Assembly: GCA_009192285.1 (NCBI GenBank) | Contig: WBVU01000003.1 | Coordinates: forward strand, 2,573,973-2,637,972 | Source of the DNA: Morchella semilibera | Taxonomy: Eukaryota > Ascomycota > Pezizomycetes > Pezizales > Morchellaceae | Direction of reading: 5' to 3' | DNA length: 64,000 nt | Shown: one piece after another, positions 24,893 to 35,768 of the stretch | How the letters are laid out: every line of letters begins with the position of its first letter | Numbering within the stretch: the stretch's first letter is position 1 | The notes under the pieces: model-generated | Told to the model about the DNA's origin: nothing | Seen by the model: only the letters and a program-made list of their open reading frames with translations | Databases searched by the model: none | Translations under genes and position numbers: made by a program

Positions 24893-27070
24893 GGCCAGTG
24901 TGGCTTACTAGTTTCAGGTTCAGATTCTGGAATCTAAATTTCCACAGGAAGTCTTCCAATGCCTATTTGTCTCGCATATTCTTTCTATCAGGAGATGAAG
25001 GCTTTTATATGTTTCAACCTGCATAAATACCACCGATGGCTAGCTCGATGCCTGGATCGATTGCGTTAGAGTGCAGCGCGATTCTTCTGGTCCATTAATT
25101 TGCACTGCTTAAGTGCTCAGGCCTCTAAAACCGGTAATTCCTCATATATTAGTTGAAGCTCTTTTTGGACGGAGACTCCCTTCCTTCAGACCTTCTATGC
25201 TATAGTTCCAGGGGAAATGAATCGCACTATCACGGTAAGTGCCATTAGTAAGACCCGAGAGTATATAGAAGGCTATAAGCCTATTTTTGTCTCGGTCTTT
25301 GGCTGTGAATCGAGTTACCTCCCAATCTAACGGAAGTTACCAAGGGTTCGGGATGCTTCTGAAAGAGATCGTTACGTTCCTCGTCCTTAAACATAGCAAG
25401 GTCCGAGTGACAAGCTATGACTATTCGTTAGGTTCCAGTGAGTCTTAAGAAGCTGTATTAACTTTAAGTGCGTATCTTCTATTTGTGTTACCCGATACTC
25501 ACTTTGCTTTTTCTAGCAGCCACTTACACTTGAACGTCCAAACAACACACTGTTTTCATCTCCACAATGCCCTCACTATGCAGCGCTAGAGTAACTTACA
25601 TAATTATCTCTCAGCAGAATAACGGGGCGGTATCCAGCTGCCGGTGAGCCGACAAGCCGGCCACAAACACACCACGAGGTTTGTTTCGCCGGGTCGATCG
25701 ATGCCCAAGACCGGCGCCTGCCGAAAGGTGGAGATTAAGACTTCGGGTGAAACCAGCGTCCGACACCATGGCGCTATCTCTTCGGTAGCAGTAACGAGGG
25801 CGGAGAGGGGGGGTGTTTCATAGGCACACTTCACAGACGTATCGTCATTTTTTTTCTTTTTGCTGATCTGTCACACGTGGTTTACTAGGAGTGCTTCATA
25901 CCCCGGCTCTACTTTATAACCCAAGTATTTTGGGTATACGAGAACAATCTTTTAGCATAAATCCTGTGAGGGGGGATGAAGATCGTCCCTCCCTGAACTA
26001 CCTAATCAGAGGGTGGCTGGCTCTTCTAACAAGAATAGGAGATATAACTCAGGTATGCCTTCATAGAGATTCAGGTACTGGAAAGCTTGAAAGCGTTTAG
26101 CTAACTGAAAAATCAGCCATTGGTCAATTTGCTTTGCAGATCTTTAGAACAAATGGCAAGTGGGGCGCGGTACATTAACTGTTCCTACATGGGTAGAGCC
26201 CACCTGATTCCAGGATCAAGGTTGCCATGTGTATTGTGCAGGACCCATTTCTGCATGAATAGACGCACGAGCATCCGGATACCCATTCCGGGAGAGTACA
26301 ATCTATCAGTTTGGTCTTTAGGAGGCCCAGGGTCTACACGAGCCATATCTAACCTTATAAGAGCTATAAGCCGATGAAGTTAGTAGTATCTATCTCCTGC
26401 GATGGCGTATGTACCGCATAAAACTAAGGGTGCCCAAAGCGCAGCCTGAATTTCACGGCAGGAAATGTGTGGTACGACTACCTAAGTAGTGAACCAGAGA
26501 CCGCAAACTCCTCTCACATGTGTAGTAGGTACATCCTGCAAAATAGAGGCCAAGATATTTCAATTGGCAGTCAGGATAGTTGACTGAATATCAAAGATGG
26601 CTTACCAGAACGGTAAATAAATCTAGGCTAGGTGCAAGGAGACAATTGAGAAGGGAATCATATAAGCTCTCAAACGGGCTTATATATACCGCGTTTGTTC
26701 CGACCTGAGGGTTTCTACAATTCAGAGTTTATGGGCCTTTCCTAATTAAAAGCTATGATCTTACATGCGCAATTGAGTCTACCAAAAAGATATATGCACC
26801 TTGCACGGAGTGATTACCGATTAGACTAATGTACACATGTAGTGATCAAGTCTCGCTAGATACAGAGTTACCCCATATGCATTTCCATCCCTGTTTCTCG
26901 CTCTCTAACATTATCCCAGCCTTTCCTCCTGACATTAGCGAGTGGTAGCATGAATAAAGCTACAACGAGACCCCACATCTCCTACCCTCCAAAATGCCAA
27001 CAGTATCAACCTCCTAACCAACGTTTGTTTTGCTCGCCGGCAGCCGGAATCAAACATAATAGCCTAAAAC

Positions 27071-28548
27071 ATGACAGGATTCCTCGTCAGCCCAAACTAC
27101 AAGCCACTTAAGCTTGAAAAACGGGACCACGAGATCTCGCTTGTTGCATGGGGATTTACACTGGGATTTGGGTATCTGGTGGCATGGAAAGGACACAAAC
27201 AGACGTCACGGATACCGAGGACAAAACGCTTCAAGTCCATGTATTTCTGGCTGGTCTGGGCTGAAGTTATCTCGGTATTTGGGTATGGTTGTTTAACTTG
27301 GTTAAATGTTTCTGAATATGTTGAACCCAGGTCAGTCCCCCCACTCCCCTCATAATTTAACCTGAGAATCTTTGACTGATATAGATGAAAAGCTTTTGGT
27401 TGTTTTTCGGTATCTGTTAGTAGAGCATAGTACCCGCAATCCCTTACTATTGATTCTAATACAGCTGATAGGGTTCTTCTGGACAGTTCAGACCAATACG
27501 CAGTCCCAAATTATTATAAATCGTATAGCAGTGATTATCGTCGACAAACGTCAAATCATGCTGATTCGGCGCTGTGTTTTTGCAATGTTAATGACACTGT
27601 GTTTTATCTCTGCATTCACGTGGATAGGCGGTTCGCTCCAGATAAATCATAGGTGGGTGATCAGGCTCATATATCTATATATTGTGTGTCTGTGTGTGCC
27701 TTCACTAGTTAATGCATTGAAAAGATTTATTAGAGGGGAAGAGGTGTATACCCGTATCGAGGGGGCCATATTCATCTGCACCGACATCTTCCTCAACTTG
27801 TATTACATCAGAGTTGTGAAGAAACATCTCCTTGAGGCCGGCCTGGAGAAATATAGGCCATTGACGAATTTTGTTTTTGGGACCATCTGCATATCTATGA
27901 CTGTTGATGTAAGTCTCCGAATTCCAAAAAGGTCCAAGTGGAGCCAAGGATATTGTCTGCAGAATGCAAGTTTGGGATAGGCTGATATCAATTTTAGCTC
28001 ATTGTAGTGGGCATGATGGGTTACCATAACCCAAGAATGTAAGACTATCCACCCATATTTCTAGAAGATTATCTCCTCTTTAAAAAATAGTTTACTGACC
28101 TGTCACTTTTTTTCCCCGGAAAAAAACAAACAGATGGCTGCAATTCCATCCACTAGGTTTCATCATCAAGCTCAATATCGAGCTTAGTATGGCAGAACTG
28201 ATCCGAAAAATTGCCCGAAAAAACGACCTGGGAAGAGTCAACAAGCCCTTTGAGCTCTCTCAAAACAATGCATTCTCAGATTTCACCTTTGAGACTCAGC
28301 GGGACACTCCAAACAGCAGTAACATAGCGCAGCCGCCAGAGGTCTTGCTCGACATCGAGTCCCTCAGGAGTAGGAACGTCTCTACCGCCTCTGCAGCTGG
28401 CTCCGCTTCTAGCCCCCTTAATGGCGGTCGGGCTGCCGCTACAGCTACGTCCCCTGGCGCGGAGGATGATGGGCTGCAGCTGCCAGAGGAGAGAGACTGG
28501 GAGAAGATGCATAAACGTCGGCATAGCCACCTATCGTGCTTGAGATAG
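27071..28548 (+). CDS. fungal multi-pass integral membrane protein
   Basis: Six exons (27071-27330, 27393-27409, 27472-27652, 27725-27908, 27998-28038, 28134-28548) give 365 aa; the second exon is only 17 bp. The order and hydrophobicity fit a seven-helix-type fungal membrane family that I recognise as widespread but uncharacterised in ascomycetes. Landmarks are YFWLVWAEVISV (helix 2), SFWLFFGFFWTVQ spanning two splice sites, SQIIINRIAVIIVDKRQ, SLQINHRF, IFLNLYYIRVVKKHL and QFHPLGFIIKLNIELSMAEL. The C-terminal 100 residues are a polar, Ser/Ala-rich cytosolic tail. No enzyme motif is visible. A sensor or receptor role is possible by topology only. The splice choices after exons 1, 2 and 3 use acceptors a few bases downstream of the most obvious AG; they are the only ones keeping the family reading. 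Confidence 0.78.
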
Positions 28549-29982
28549 ACCCACCATCACATTAACAGTAAACACGGGATGATTTTTGAGTTTGGGGTTG
28601 GCGTTATTCGGGAGCATTTTTCGGGAGCATTTTTATTTACTTTTCTGCCTTTACGAAACAGTGTTGGACAGCGTACCCGCACTAAGTATATATATATATA
28701 TACCCAAATCAACCGCCTACACGGCCGGCCTCTCAACCGGAGTAGTAGCATCGAACCAATCCCCTATAGCTATAATATACGGTCTCCTCTCGACTATCTA
28801 TTACCAGGTCTAACTGTCGAATCTTTAATTTCCCCAATTGACCAGGATAATAGAATATTCACGGTCGATTAATTAATAGGACCGAGGCTTAATTTTAATT
28901 CTCTTCTTAATGTTTTTCGTTCTGGGTTCGGGTTCGGCCGGTGCATGTAGCCCAGCCGCTTAGGGATACGATAAATGTATGTACATACATAATGAATAAA
29001 CTTTGAGCCTGATGCTAGCTCTGGAGGGTTTCCTGTGGATCGTTGAGGTTGCAATAATATCGTTAAGCACATAAGCTGATATATACATGTATAAAAAACT
29101 AACCAACAAAACCAACAACACAAACATCCCGAGACCCCCGCCATATGCTACAGCCCACAGTGCAGCAGGTGTGCTGAAAAATTCTACAGACTGGAATCTA
29201 GCTGTCCGGGGGAATTATGTAAACGAACCTCGCGCCGCGCCGCCGTGGCGTTCGGGAATGCTCTCGGAACACTGAAATGGCTAAAGTGCTCGCCATTGTT
29301 TGTTCTTTGCACCGAGACTGGCTAGTGGTCTTGAAACATATAGAGTACCTGCATACATTCACCCTTGAGGGGGGGAGGGGGAGGCCGGGTGCTAGCGAAT
29401 TTGAGGTCAAGAATATCATTGGCATCGTGAAACCACTGTACTGGCGCAGTGGGATATCTGGACTACCTACAGACAGCTTTGTGTCAACTATATGGCAAAA
29501 GCCACCTTTTACCACTAACTCGCCCGCCTGGCCAGGCCTGAGATATGGGCCATGCATGGCGTGCTCTCTCGATCTCCCTCATATAATTAATTAAGCCGAG
29601 CTAGGCAAATCTGGCCCCATCTTCTCACTCTACATTCCGTTGTGGAATTAACCCCACTCACAGAGACGCATTGTATATATATGTATATATATCGCGAGGA
29701 AATTAAGCTTGCCAATATAACCGGGGGGGTAAGCTGACTGAGCCCTTGCCCGCCCTTCGTTTGGCACACTGTTCAGCCGCATTCCCATGCAAGGCGTAGG
29801 GCTCTCTCTCTCTATATATATACATAAGTACATATTATACTATCAAACCTTAAGGTATAAAGAAGGGGACTTGTATTTAAGGAGATGCCCGCGCGCGCGT
29901 TGTTGGGTTTCCTTTTGCACTTTGCACTTTGTCTTTCTACCTTTAATTTCGTCTCATTTGCAACAGATCAATACAGATATAT
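28549..29982. other. intergenic region
   Basis: No gene supported. It contains TA-rich dinucleotide runs near 28688, 29675 and 29815, TACATGTA at 29084 and a (CG)n-like tract near 29890. A minus-strand ORF at 29198-29557 was examined and not accepted. Confidence 0.5.
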
Positions 29983-30909
29983 ATGACGGGGCCGACGAAG
30001 AAGTGGGCGGATGGGCCGTTCCCGTTGATTAAAACACCTTTTGTTGATGGCGATGTGAGTTAGTTTTTGTTTGTTCAGTTGTTCCGGTCATGGCATCCAA
30101 CTCGGTCATGATATCTTACTCGGCCAATGATACCCCCCCCCCCACACTCAACTCAATCATAAGACTTCACTCGATCACGATATAAAACCCACTATAAAAG
30201 ACCACCACTAACAATCCCCCAGCGAAAAGACGACTACATCCTAGCAGGGACGCAAATGTGCCTCGTACACAACGTCATCATCCGCGGCCTCAACGCCATC
30301 TACCTCCAATCCCCGCACGTCCTCCCCGCCGACCACAGCGACTTCCTCGGCTACTGCCGCGCCTGGTCCGCCTTCCTCCACCTGCACCACACCGGCGAGG
30401 AAACCGCGCTCTTCCCCACCCTCGAGAAGCTCACGGGCGTCCAGGGGCTCATGGACGGCAACATCCAGCAGCACGCGGCCTTCGCCGCAGGCCTCAAGGA
30501 ATACGACGACTACATCTGCGCTGCCACGCCCGAGACCTTCTCCGGCGCGCGCCTCGTCGCCATCATCGACGGCTTCGGAGACACGCTCGTTGGCCACCTG
30601 GCCGACGAGATCCCGACTATCCTGGCGCTCGCGCAGCACAGGGATAAGTTGGACATTGCGAGGCTCCTCGAGGAGGAGGGGAGGAAGGGTATGGCGGGGT
30701 TGGGGTTCAAGACTACGGTGCCGTATCTCGTCACGGCGCTGGATGTCACGTTTGAGGGTGGCCTGCATAGGGATTTTCCGCCGGCGCCGGCCCTGGTAAA
30801 GGCCCTTGCGAGGCAGCTGGCGCCGAGGTTTAATAAGGGGTATTGGAGGTTTGCGCCGTGCGCGAAGGACGGCGTGCCGAGGGATATGTTGGCCGCGCCG
30901 GAGAAGTAG
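29983..30909 (+). CDS. hemerythrin-like (HHE domain) protein
   Basis: Two exons (29983-30054 and 30223-30909) give 252 aa. The first exon encodes only 24 residues and the 168-bp intron is long for this window. The core is an HHE four-helix bundle, which binds a di-iron site in hemerythrins: CLVHN (His40), LHLHHTGEETALFP with the HxxxE signature, NIQQHAAF and GHLADEIPTI provide the expected His and Glu ligands. Cytosolic, no signal peptide or membrane segment. The C-terminal third (about residues 180-252) ends in an FNKGYWRFAPC motif common in fungal members of the family. Suggested roles for fungal HHE proteins include oxygen, NO or iron sensing; none is proven here. Codon use is strongly C/G-ending, unlike the AT-rich flanks. 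Confidence 0.88.
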
Positions 30910-31843
30910 TGCGGAGGGCAATCTGCCGGGGGCTAGTTCTATTCTGGGTATTTATTTATTTCAACTTATTATATACTTATTGTAAATGGCAAATATAAGT
31001 AACTTTAAAGCAACTAGCAGGTGCATCATTGACCCTTTTTTCTCCAGGTATACCTGAGTAGAGTACATACTGCATGTACATACAGTACTTCACTTAGGGC
31101 CCGTTCGGACCGACACGGATTACATTGATGGACTACTCCAAAGTGTCGATTATCAATGAGTGGGTGAAATACTTTAACTAAAATAACCCCACACCAGTAC
31201 ACCGCAATGTCGCGACTGCCACAGCTGAGAAGCCCGCGGTGTCATTGAAGAAGCAGAAGTTAGAGAATATAGATTATTGCCTCTACTTATTACAATAATC
31301 CAAAACTCTATAACCCGCCGGCGCCGGATTATCATCAGACTGTCCGAACGGGCCCTAGCTTGGCGTATACATGTATTTATAGCCACGCCCGGAGCCCGCG
31401 CGGCCGGGCCTTGGCAACCGCTTTTGCTTTGCGTCGGCCGGCCGGCCGCGGTCACTTTTAATTACGGTCACTGCGGGGATATCATACGTAAGTGCCTAGG
31501 CACATAGAGTGTTTTCCGGGTTCTAAGTCCCCTAGCTCTTGCGGTGGTCGGTGTTCTTTGGCTCAGAGCCGGGTCTGCGGGATGGTGGTCGGTGTGGACT
31601 CGTTCTTGGTGGTTTGGATGTGTCTTTCTGGTTTTAATTCAAGACTGTGCATAGTGATTGGCGGGTTTATATGGTAGTAAATCAGTTTAGATATATATAA
31701 CTACGAAGAACTAAAAACCGGTTATCGCAGAGTGGTTCCCTTCCCTACTGGCCGGCAAACACTGTAGGAACTGTCAGTTACATATAAGCCACAGAGCCCT
31801 TGCTTAACAATCCACATTACAAAGACACAAACGACCCGCACCC
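30910..31843. other. intergenic region carrying a MITE-like element
   Basis: Contains the 3' flank of the hemerythrin gene, an inverted-repeat-bounded element at 31097-31355 and TACATGTA at 31368, then AT-rich DNA up to the stop codon of the minus-strand ORF at 31844. No other gene seen. Confidence 0.6.
31097..31355. mobile_element. MITE-like element with 14-16 bp terminal inverted repeats
   Basis: GGGCCCGTTCGGAC at 31097-31110 is repeated in inverse orientation at 31342-31355. Both ends are flanked by TA (31095-31096 and 31356-31357), so the element is 259 bp plus a TA target duplication. It has no coding capacity. Size, perfect termini and the TA flanks fit a miniature inverted-repeat DNA transposon, possibly moved by a Tc1/mariner-like transposase not found in this window. 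Confidence 0.72.
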
Positions 31844-32278
31844 CTAGCCGCCCCCCTCCCCGCACACCGCGCGCCACCCCTCCACCAGCGCAGCCACAGC
31901 CCCATCAAACTCGCGGTCAAAAGCATCCAGCAGCTTCTCGTCCACGGACCTCTCGGCGGCGCGGGCGGCGCGCGCCGCGTCCCGCAGCAAGCGCAGCAGG
32001 CGCTCGTAGACGGCGTGGCGCTGGGCGGCCGTCATGGCCTCCCATGTCTCCTTCTGTTGCGTCTGCGTCGTGTGCTGCAGGTCGTGCATTGTGTCGTGCG
32101 CCGGCGGCGGGGGGGTGTCGAGGCGCCGGAGGGAGGCGAGGTTGTGGGCGGCGGTGCTGGGGAGCCAGCGTTGGTGGTGGTGGAGCTGGAGGAGCGAGGA
32201 GAGGGAGCGGAGGATGGCGGTTTGGGAGGTTGCGGGTGGGGGGGTGGGGGGTGCGGGCTCGAGGTGGGAGGGGGACAT
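31844..32278 (-). CDS. small orphan protein, Ala/Arg-rich
   Basis: An intronless ORF of 144 aa. I do not recognise a family. The N-terminus is Pro-rich, followed by LHHHQRWLPSTAAHNLASL, and the C-terminal 70 residues are predicted helical and rich in Ala, Arg and Glu. No signal peptide or membrane segment. Base composition is strongly GC, as in the confirmed genes nearby and unlike the surrounding non-coding DNA. A TATA-like TATATA lies on the minus strand near 32355-32360. The opposite strand also has ORFs of up to 92 aa here, so coding status is likely but not certain. Confidence 0.5.
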   Translation of the reverse strand: MSPSHLEPAPPTPPPATSQTAILRSLSSLLQLHHHQRWLPSTAAHNLASLRRLDTPPPPAHDTMHDLQHTTQTQQKETWEAMTAAQRHAVYERLLRLLRDAARAARAAERSVDEKLLDAFDREFDGAVAALVEGWRAVCGEGGG

Positions 32279-34863
32279 TGGGGGTTGTGAGGTGGTCGAG
32301 GTGCTGTAGATGTGGTTGGTAAGTCTCTTGCTTCAGTAAACCGATTGAAGCCTGATATATATTCTGTATGGGGAAAGAGGGAGAGAGCTGTGAGGGCAAT
32401 AACAACTTAATCCCAGTAGCCGTGCATAGGATATAGTTGAAGAGGAGGGAGAACTAGAAGGGCAGACAGGTCATAATAGAAATATGATGTAATTGTATTT
32501 GTCGATCCCGTGATCTTCAGCAAACAAAGAATGTGAGACATCAATGAAATTACTTTCATTATGGTCGAGTGATTGTTGGTGATTGTTGGTGATGGGAGTG
32601 GCGTTTGAGTAATAAATCGATATGTGTTTAATCTGGTACGTGGTATTTCTGTTACCGGTTGACCGTTATGCCAATGGGTACATAATAATGTATGTATGCT
32701 CGTTGCCTTATGCGGCCCGGCAATGGGCTGCCAGAGAGGACCGTCAATATTTGAGACTTTGCCAGCTCCCTTTTTCGGTGACTTGATTGGTGCCGATCCC
32801 AAAGCCTGCCAATCAGATAATCGAATATAGAGCTGGCTCCGCCTCTATTATGTGGTCGGTTCATAACCATACAACTAATGCACGCACCGGTCTGTCATGA
32901 CGGCTAGTATTGTGGTTTCCGAGTGAGATCTCATGCAACAACTAGAGACCCATGACGTTGGCTGTAGGAGAAGGCTGTTAGGGCCTCCTCTGATTATAGA
33001 ATTGCTCAAGACAAAAAGTCCTGCACATGTTATTGGTTAGATACTGCAAGTCTCTTCCTAAACAGCTAGACTCTGTTCAACTCGTAGCTAAAACACTCTA
33101 GTTCACAGCGTTTTCGGGCACAGCCACTATTGCATACCATATAGAAACATGGCTTGTGAAATGGGGAGTACATGTATATAGAGGTGCATCCTATTTTAGG
33201 ACAAAGTATCAATAACGAAATGCAGCCATGTCCCTATTTGTTAGCATTCTACTAATTCCAGTATCACGTACCTTTCAAATAGAATCTGGAGCGACAATTC
33301 TATCAACCAATCGATCGAGCGACCCTGTCCCCAAACCTCTTACCGCCCATATTACAGTAGCGGAAACCATCATGTTACTGCTGCTGATCAACAACAGCCT
33401 TAGGCACCACAACTCTCCATTCATATCCCGCCCCACCCCCCACCCAAGCCCTGCTTCTTCACGGACACCGGTCGGTCCTTCGTAGGGCGCGCAGTCTTTG
33501 ATTTGCTGTATTCATTAGTCCGCAAAAACGCATTTCGGATATGTAGACGGCGCCTTTCGGACTCGACTGGTCGGGCAGATATCTCCGAGGCGGTGAGCCC
33601 TGCGCTCAGACAAGTGCTCCTGCGGGGCGGGGGCATGCATGCATGTGGATAGACGCCTAGCTAACGGGGAAAAAGCTTAAGTCGAGTGAATAAGATTCCG
33701 AGCCTCCATGGTACATGTAAATTTATCAAACATCGAGCCCCCGGGAATAGATTCATATATGTCCTCTTCCCCACTGGCGCACCAGATTTGGAAACAATCG
33801 ATTGAATACGTGTGTGCACCGCTCTCTCCATCATCCCCCCTCCCCCCTCCCCCCTGGTTTCCGTAACTGAGCTGAAAGGTTAAAACTAGTTCTGGGGTTT
33901 CGATACGAAGCTAAAGCCGAATCAAACCTCAACCCCGACGAACACAAGCAAGGATGGTCCTGGAGACCTTTTTCTCTTCAAGCACAGTATCCGCTTCCAG
34001 CCTCTATCAATAGCCAGCCTAGCTGGGCATCTATATACCTTTAACTATTCCCTGGTGTGCGTCAACCAGGACCAATAATAGTCGAGCCGCCAAGGTGCCT
34101 CATCTCAAGTGCGTCCACTAATTACCCCAGAACCGGAAATCCAACCTCTAAGCGGTTAATTTGCGATAATTCTGGTCTCGCTGGTTGGATATGTATTTTC
34201 AGCTGCCCATCATCGCCAGCAGCGAATCAAGGCTGCAAGGGGGTGAAAAAAAAAAACCCTTAAGCGCCCTGCCTGCCTGGCAGGCAGCCAACCAATGAAA
34301 ACCGTCCATGGGGGATTCTTCACCCCCTGAGTGCGACCCCTAACCCTCACGTTTTGTGCAGGCGGCAAAAACTATTTACGGCTAGATGCAGAAGAAAAGA
34401 AATGGACCCCGGAGACGATCAATCGGGGGGGAGAGAAACAGGCCCTGTATGGATTTTCCGACAGGATCGGCGCTGGACGCTTGTTTCGACAGGAGTATGC
34501 TTTCGGCACCGGTGGTGTAGGATAAGGAGGTTGTGGATATCGATTGCTACACCGTACGGTGTGATACTTAAGAGGCACAGTTCCCCTATGACCGGACTCC
34601 TCCTTCAGACAGCACCCACCACCACCAAGCTCGAGTCCCGTTTTCTTTTTCGGTTTTATTTTTCAAACCTTCACTTCTAGAATCAAACGGTTTCCTTCGA
34701 TAGGACTTGACGATTCCACTGCAGCGCAGTTTCTCAACGTTTTTTAACTAGTCCTTTTTGCTTACTACTATTACTACCCCTGGTACTACCACCACCACTG
34801 TCATTTACCGTCCCCACGATCATTTCCAGCCACCAAAAACAAACCCGAACCACAAACACCAAG
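32279..34863. other. intergenic region
   Basis: No gene supported. Contains TACATGTA at 33169 and 33713, a C-rich repeat (CCCCCCTCC) near 33836, a near-perfect palindrome CTGCCTGCCTGGCAGGCAG at 34268-34286, and a short dispersed motif (32564-32583) shared with the 3' flank of the gamma-glutamyltranspeptidase gene. A 108-aa plus-strand ORF at 34354-34680 has no recognised motif. The stretch just before 34864 is rich in (TAC)/(CCA) triplets and is the leader of the next gene. Confidence 0.5.
34268..34286. promoter_or_regulatory. GC-rich palindrome CTGCCTGCC/GGCAGGCAG
   Basis: A 19-bp palindrome, perfect apart from its central base, in AT-rich DNA about 580 bp upstream of the membrane protein start at 34864. 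It could be a dimeric transcription factor site; this is shape only. Confidence 0.3.
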
Positions 34864-35463
34864 ATGCCCCGCTCAGCACTCCACTCAAACGGCGCAATAG
34901 GGTACATCTTCCTCAGCAGCCGACTCCTGCAAGGCCTCAGCCTGCTCTCAATCCTCGGCATGAGCGCGCACCAGATCGCCTCCATGGCCGACGCAATGCA
35001 GCAGCCCTCCCCGGCCATAGTGGGCACGCTCTGCCTCTCCGTCTTCTCGCTCCTCTACACCGTCATCACCACCGCGCTCTACTACGACGCGCAGCTCCCG
35101 CACCACTACGCCGCCGCCTCCGACGCACTCTTCTTCCTCGCTGCCCTGGTGGCCACGATCGTCGTCGGGAGGCCGTTGGCGTACCTCTCGTGCCGCGCCG
35201 TCGGCGTCTTTGTAGAGAGCAACACCGGAAGCTATGTCAGCGTCAATGTGGGATACCATGCGAAGCGAGAGGACCTCTATCTCGTCCCGATGGACTATGC
35301 GCAGTGGGTGCTGAGCAGCGTGCGTGTGTGTGAGATGATGAAGGCGGTGTGGGCGCTGCTGATTGTTGTTACGGTTGTGTTTGTGGCGTCGGCGGCGTGC
35401 TTGGTGTGTTTGTGGAGGAAGGGGGGCGCGAGGGTGGGGAGGAAGTGGGCGGGTGTGGTTTAG
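34864..35463 (+). CDS. four-helix membrane protein (MARVEL-like)
   Basis: Single exon, 199 aa. Four hydrophobic segments at about residues 13-36, 50-73, 85-105 and 160-184 give a small tetraspanning protein with both ends probably cytosolic and a short basic C-terminal tail (LWRKGG). This is the fungal MARVEL-like membrane family: SSRLLQGLSLLSILG in helix 1, LYTVITTALYYD after helix 2, DALFFLAALVATIVV in helix 3 and CEMMKAVWALLIVV at helix 4. Family members are linked to membrane domains or trafficking; no catalytic motif is present. Codon use is GC-rich. Confidence 0.75.
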   Translation: MPRSALHSNGAIGYIFLSSRLLQGLSLLSILGMSAHQIASMADAMQQPSPAIVGTLCLSVFSLLYTVITTALYYDAQLPHHYAAASDALFFLAALVATIVVGRPLAYLSCRAVGVFVESNTGSYVSVNVGYHAKREDLYLVPMDYAQWVLSSVRVCEMMKAVWALLIVVTVVFVASAACLVCLWRKGGARVGRKWAGVV

Positions 35464-35768
35464 GGGGTGTTGGTTAGTTAATGGGTTTGGACATTCGTTT
35501 TTTGGTAGCGGGAGGTGTTTTTTTTTTGTTGTTATTTCTTTTGTCTATTGGGTGAAAATTGTATTGTATTTTTATTATAAGCGGGAGTAAAAGTGTAGCA
35601 TTATCTATAGCTACATAGTCATAAACATCAAATTCATATTCATATTCATATTATTCATACGGGTCATTAATTACATCCCAATAAGGAAAAAAAAAAAAGG
35701 CCATTCCAGTCACCAATAAAAATAAAAAAGGGGAGAAAAAAAAAACCAACCTAAAAATCATTACCCCC
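35464..35768. other. convergent 3' intergenic region
   Basis: Lies between the stop codons of the MARVEL-like gene (plus) and the amidase (minus). AT-rich with A and T homopolymers and a short ATTCAT tandem repeat near 35632-35655. No gene. Confidence 0.7.

Larger units (their letters stand above)
20409..27070. other. gene desert, AT-rich with scattered palindromes
   Basis: About 6.6 kb without an assignable gene. Short perfect hairpins lie at 21622-21648, 21688-21706, 22010-22033 and 24868-24892, and TACATGTA occurs at 24080. A more GC-rich island at about 23120-23560 starts with an ATG in good context (23133) but soon hits stops; it could be a dead gene or transposon remnant. ORFs at 25604-25834 (minus) and 25891-26377 (plus) show no recognised family. 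The final 150 bp precedes the membrane protein gene. Confidence 0.5.

Noticed and set aside
25604-26377. ORFs on both strands in the second gene desert
   Set aside because: No recognisable family and no splice model joining them.
29198-29557. Minus-strand ORF with a GQAGELVVKG-like string reminiscent of acyl-CoA ligases
   Set aside because: Only one short match; the surrounding residues do not fit an adenylate-forming enzyme and no further exons could be found.
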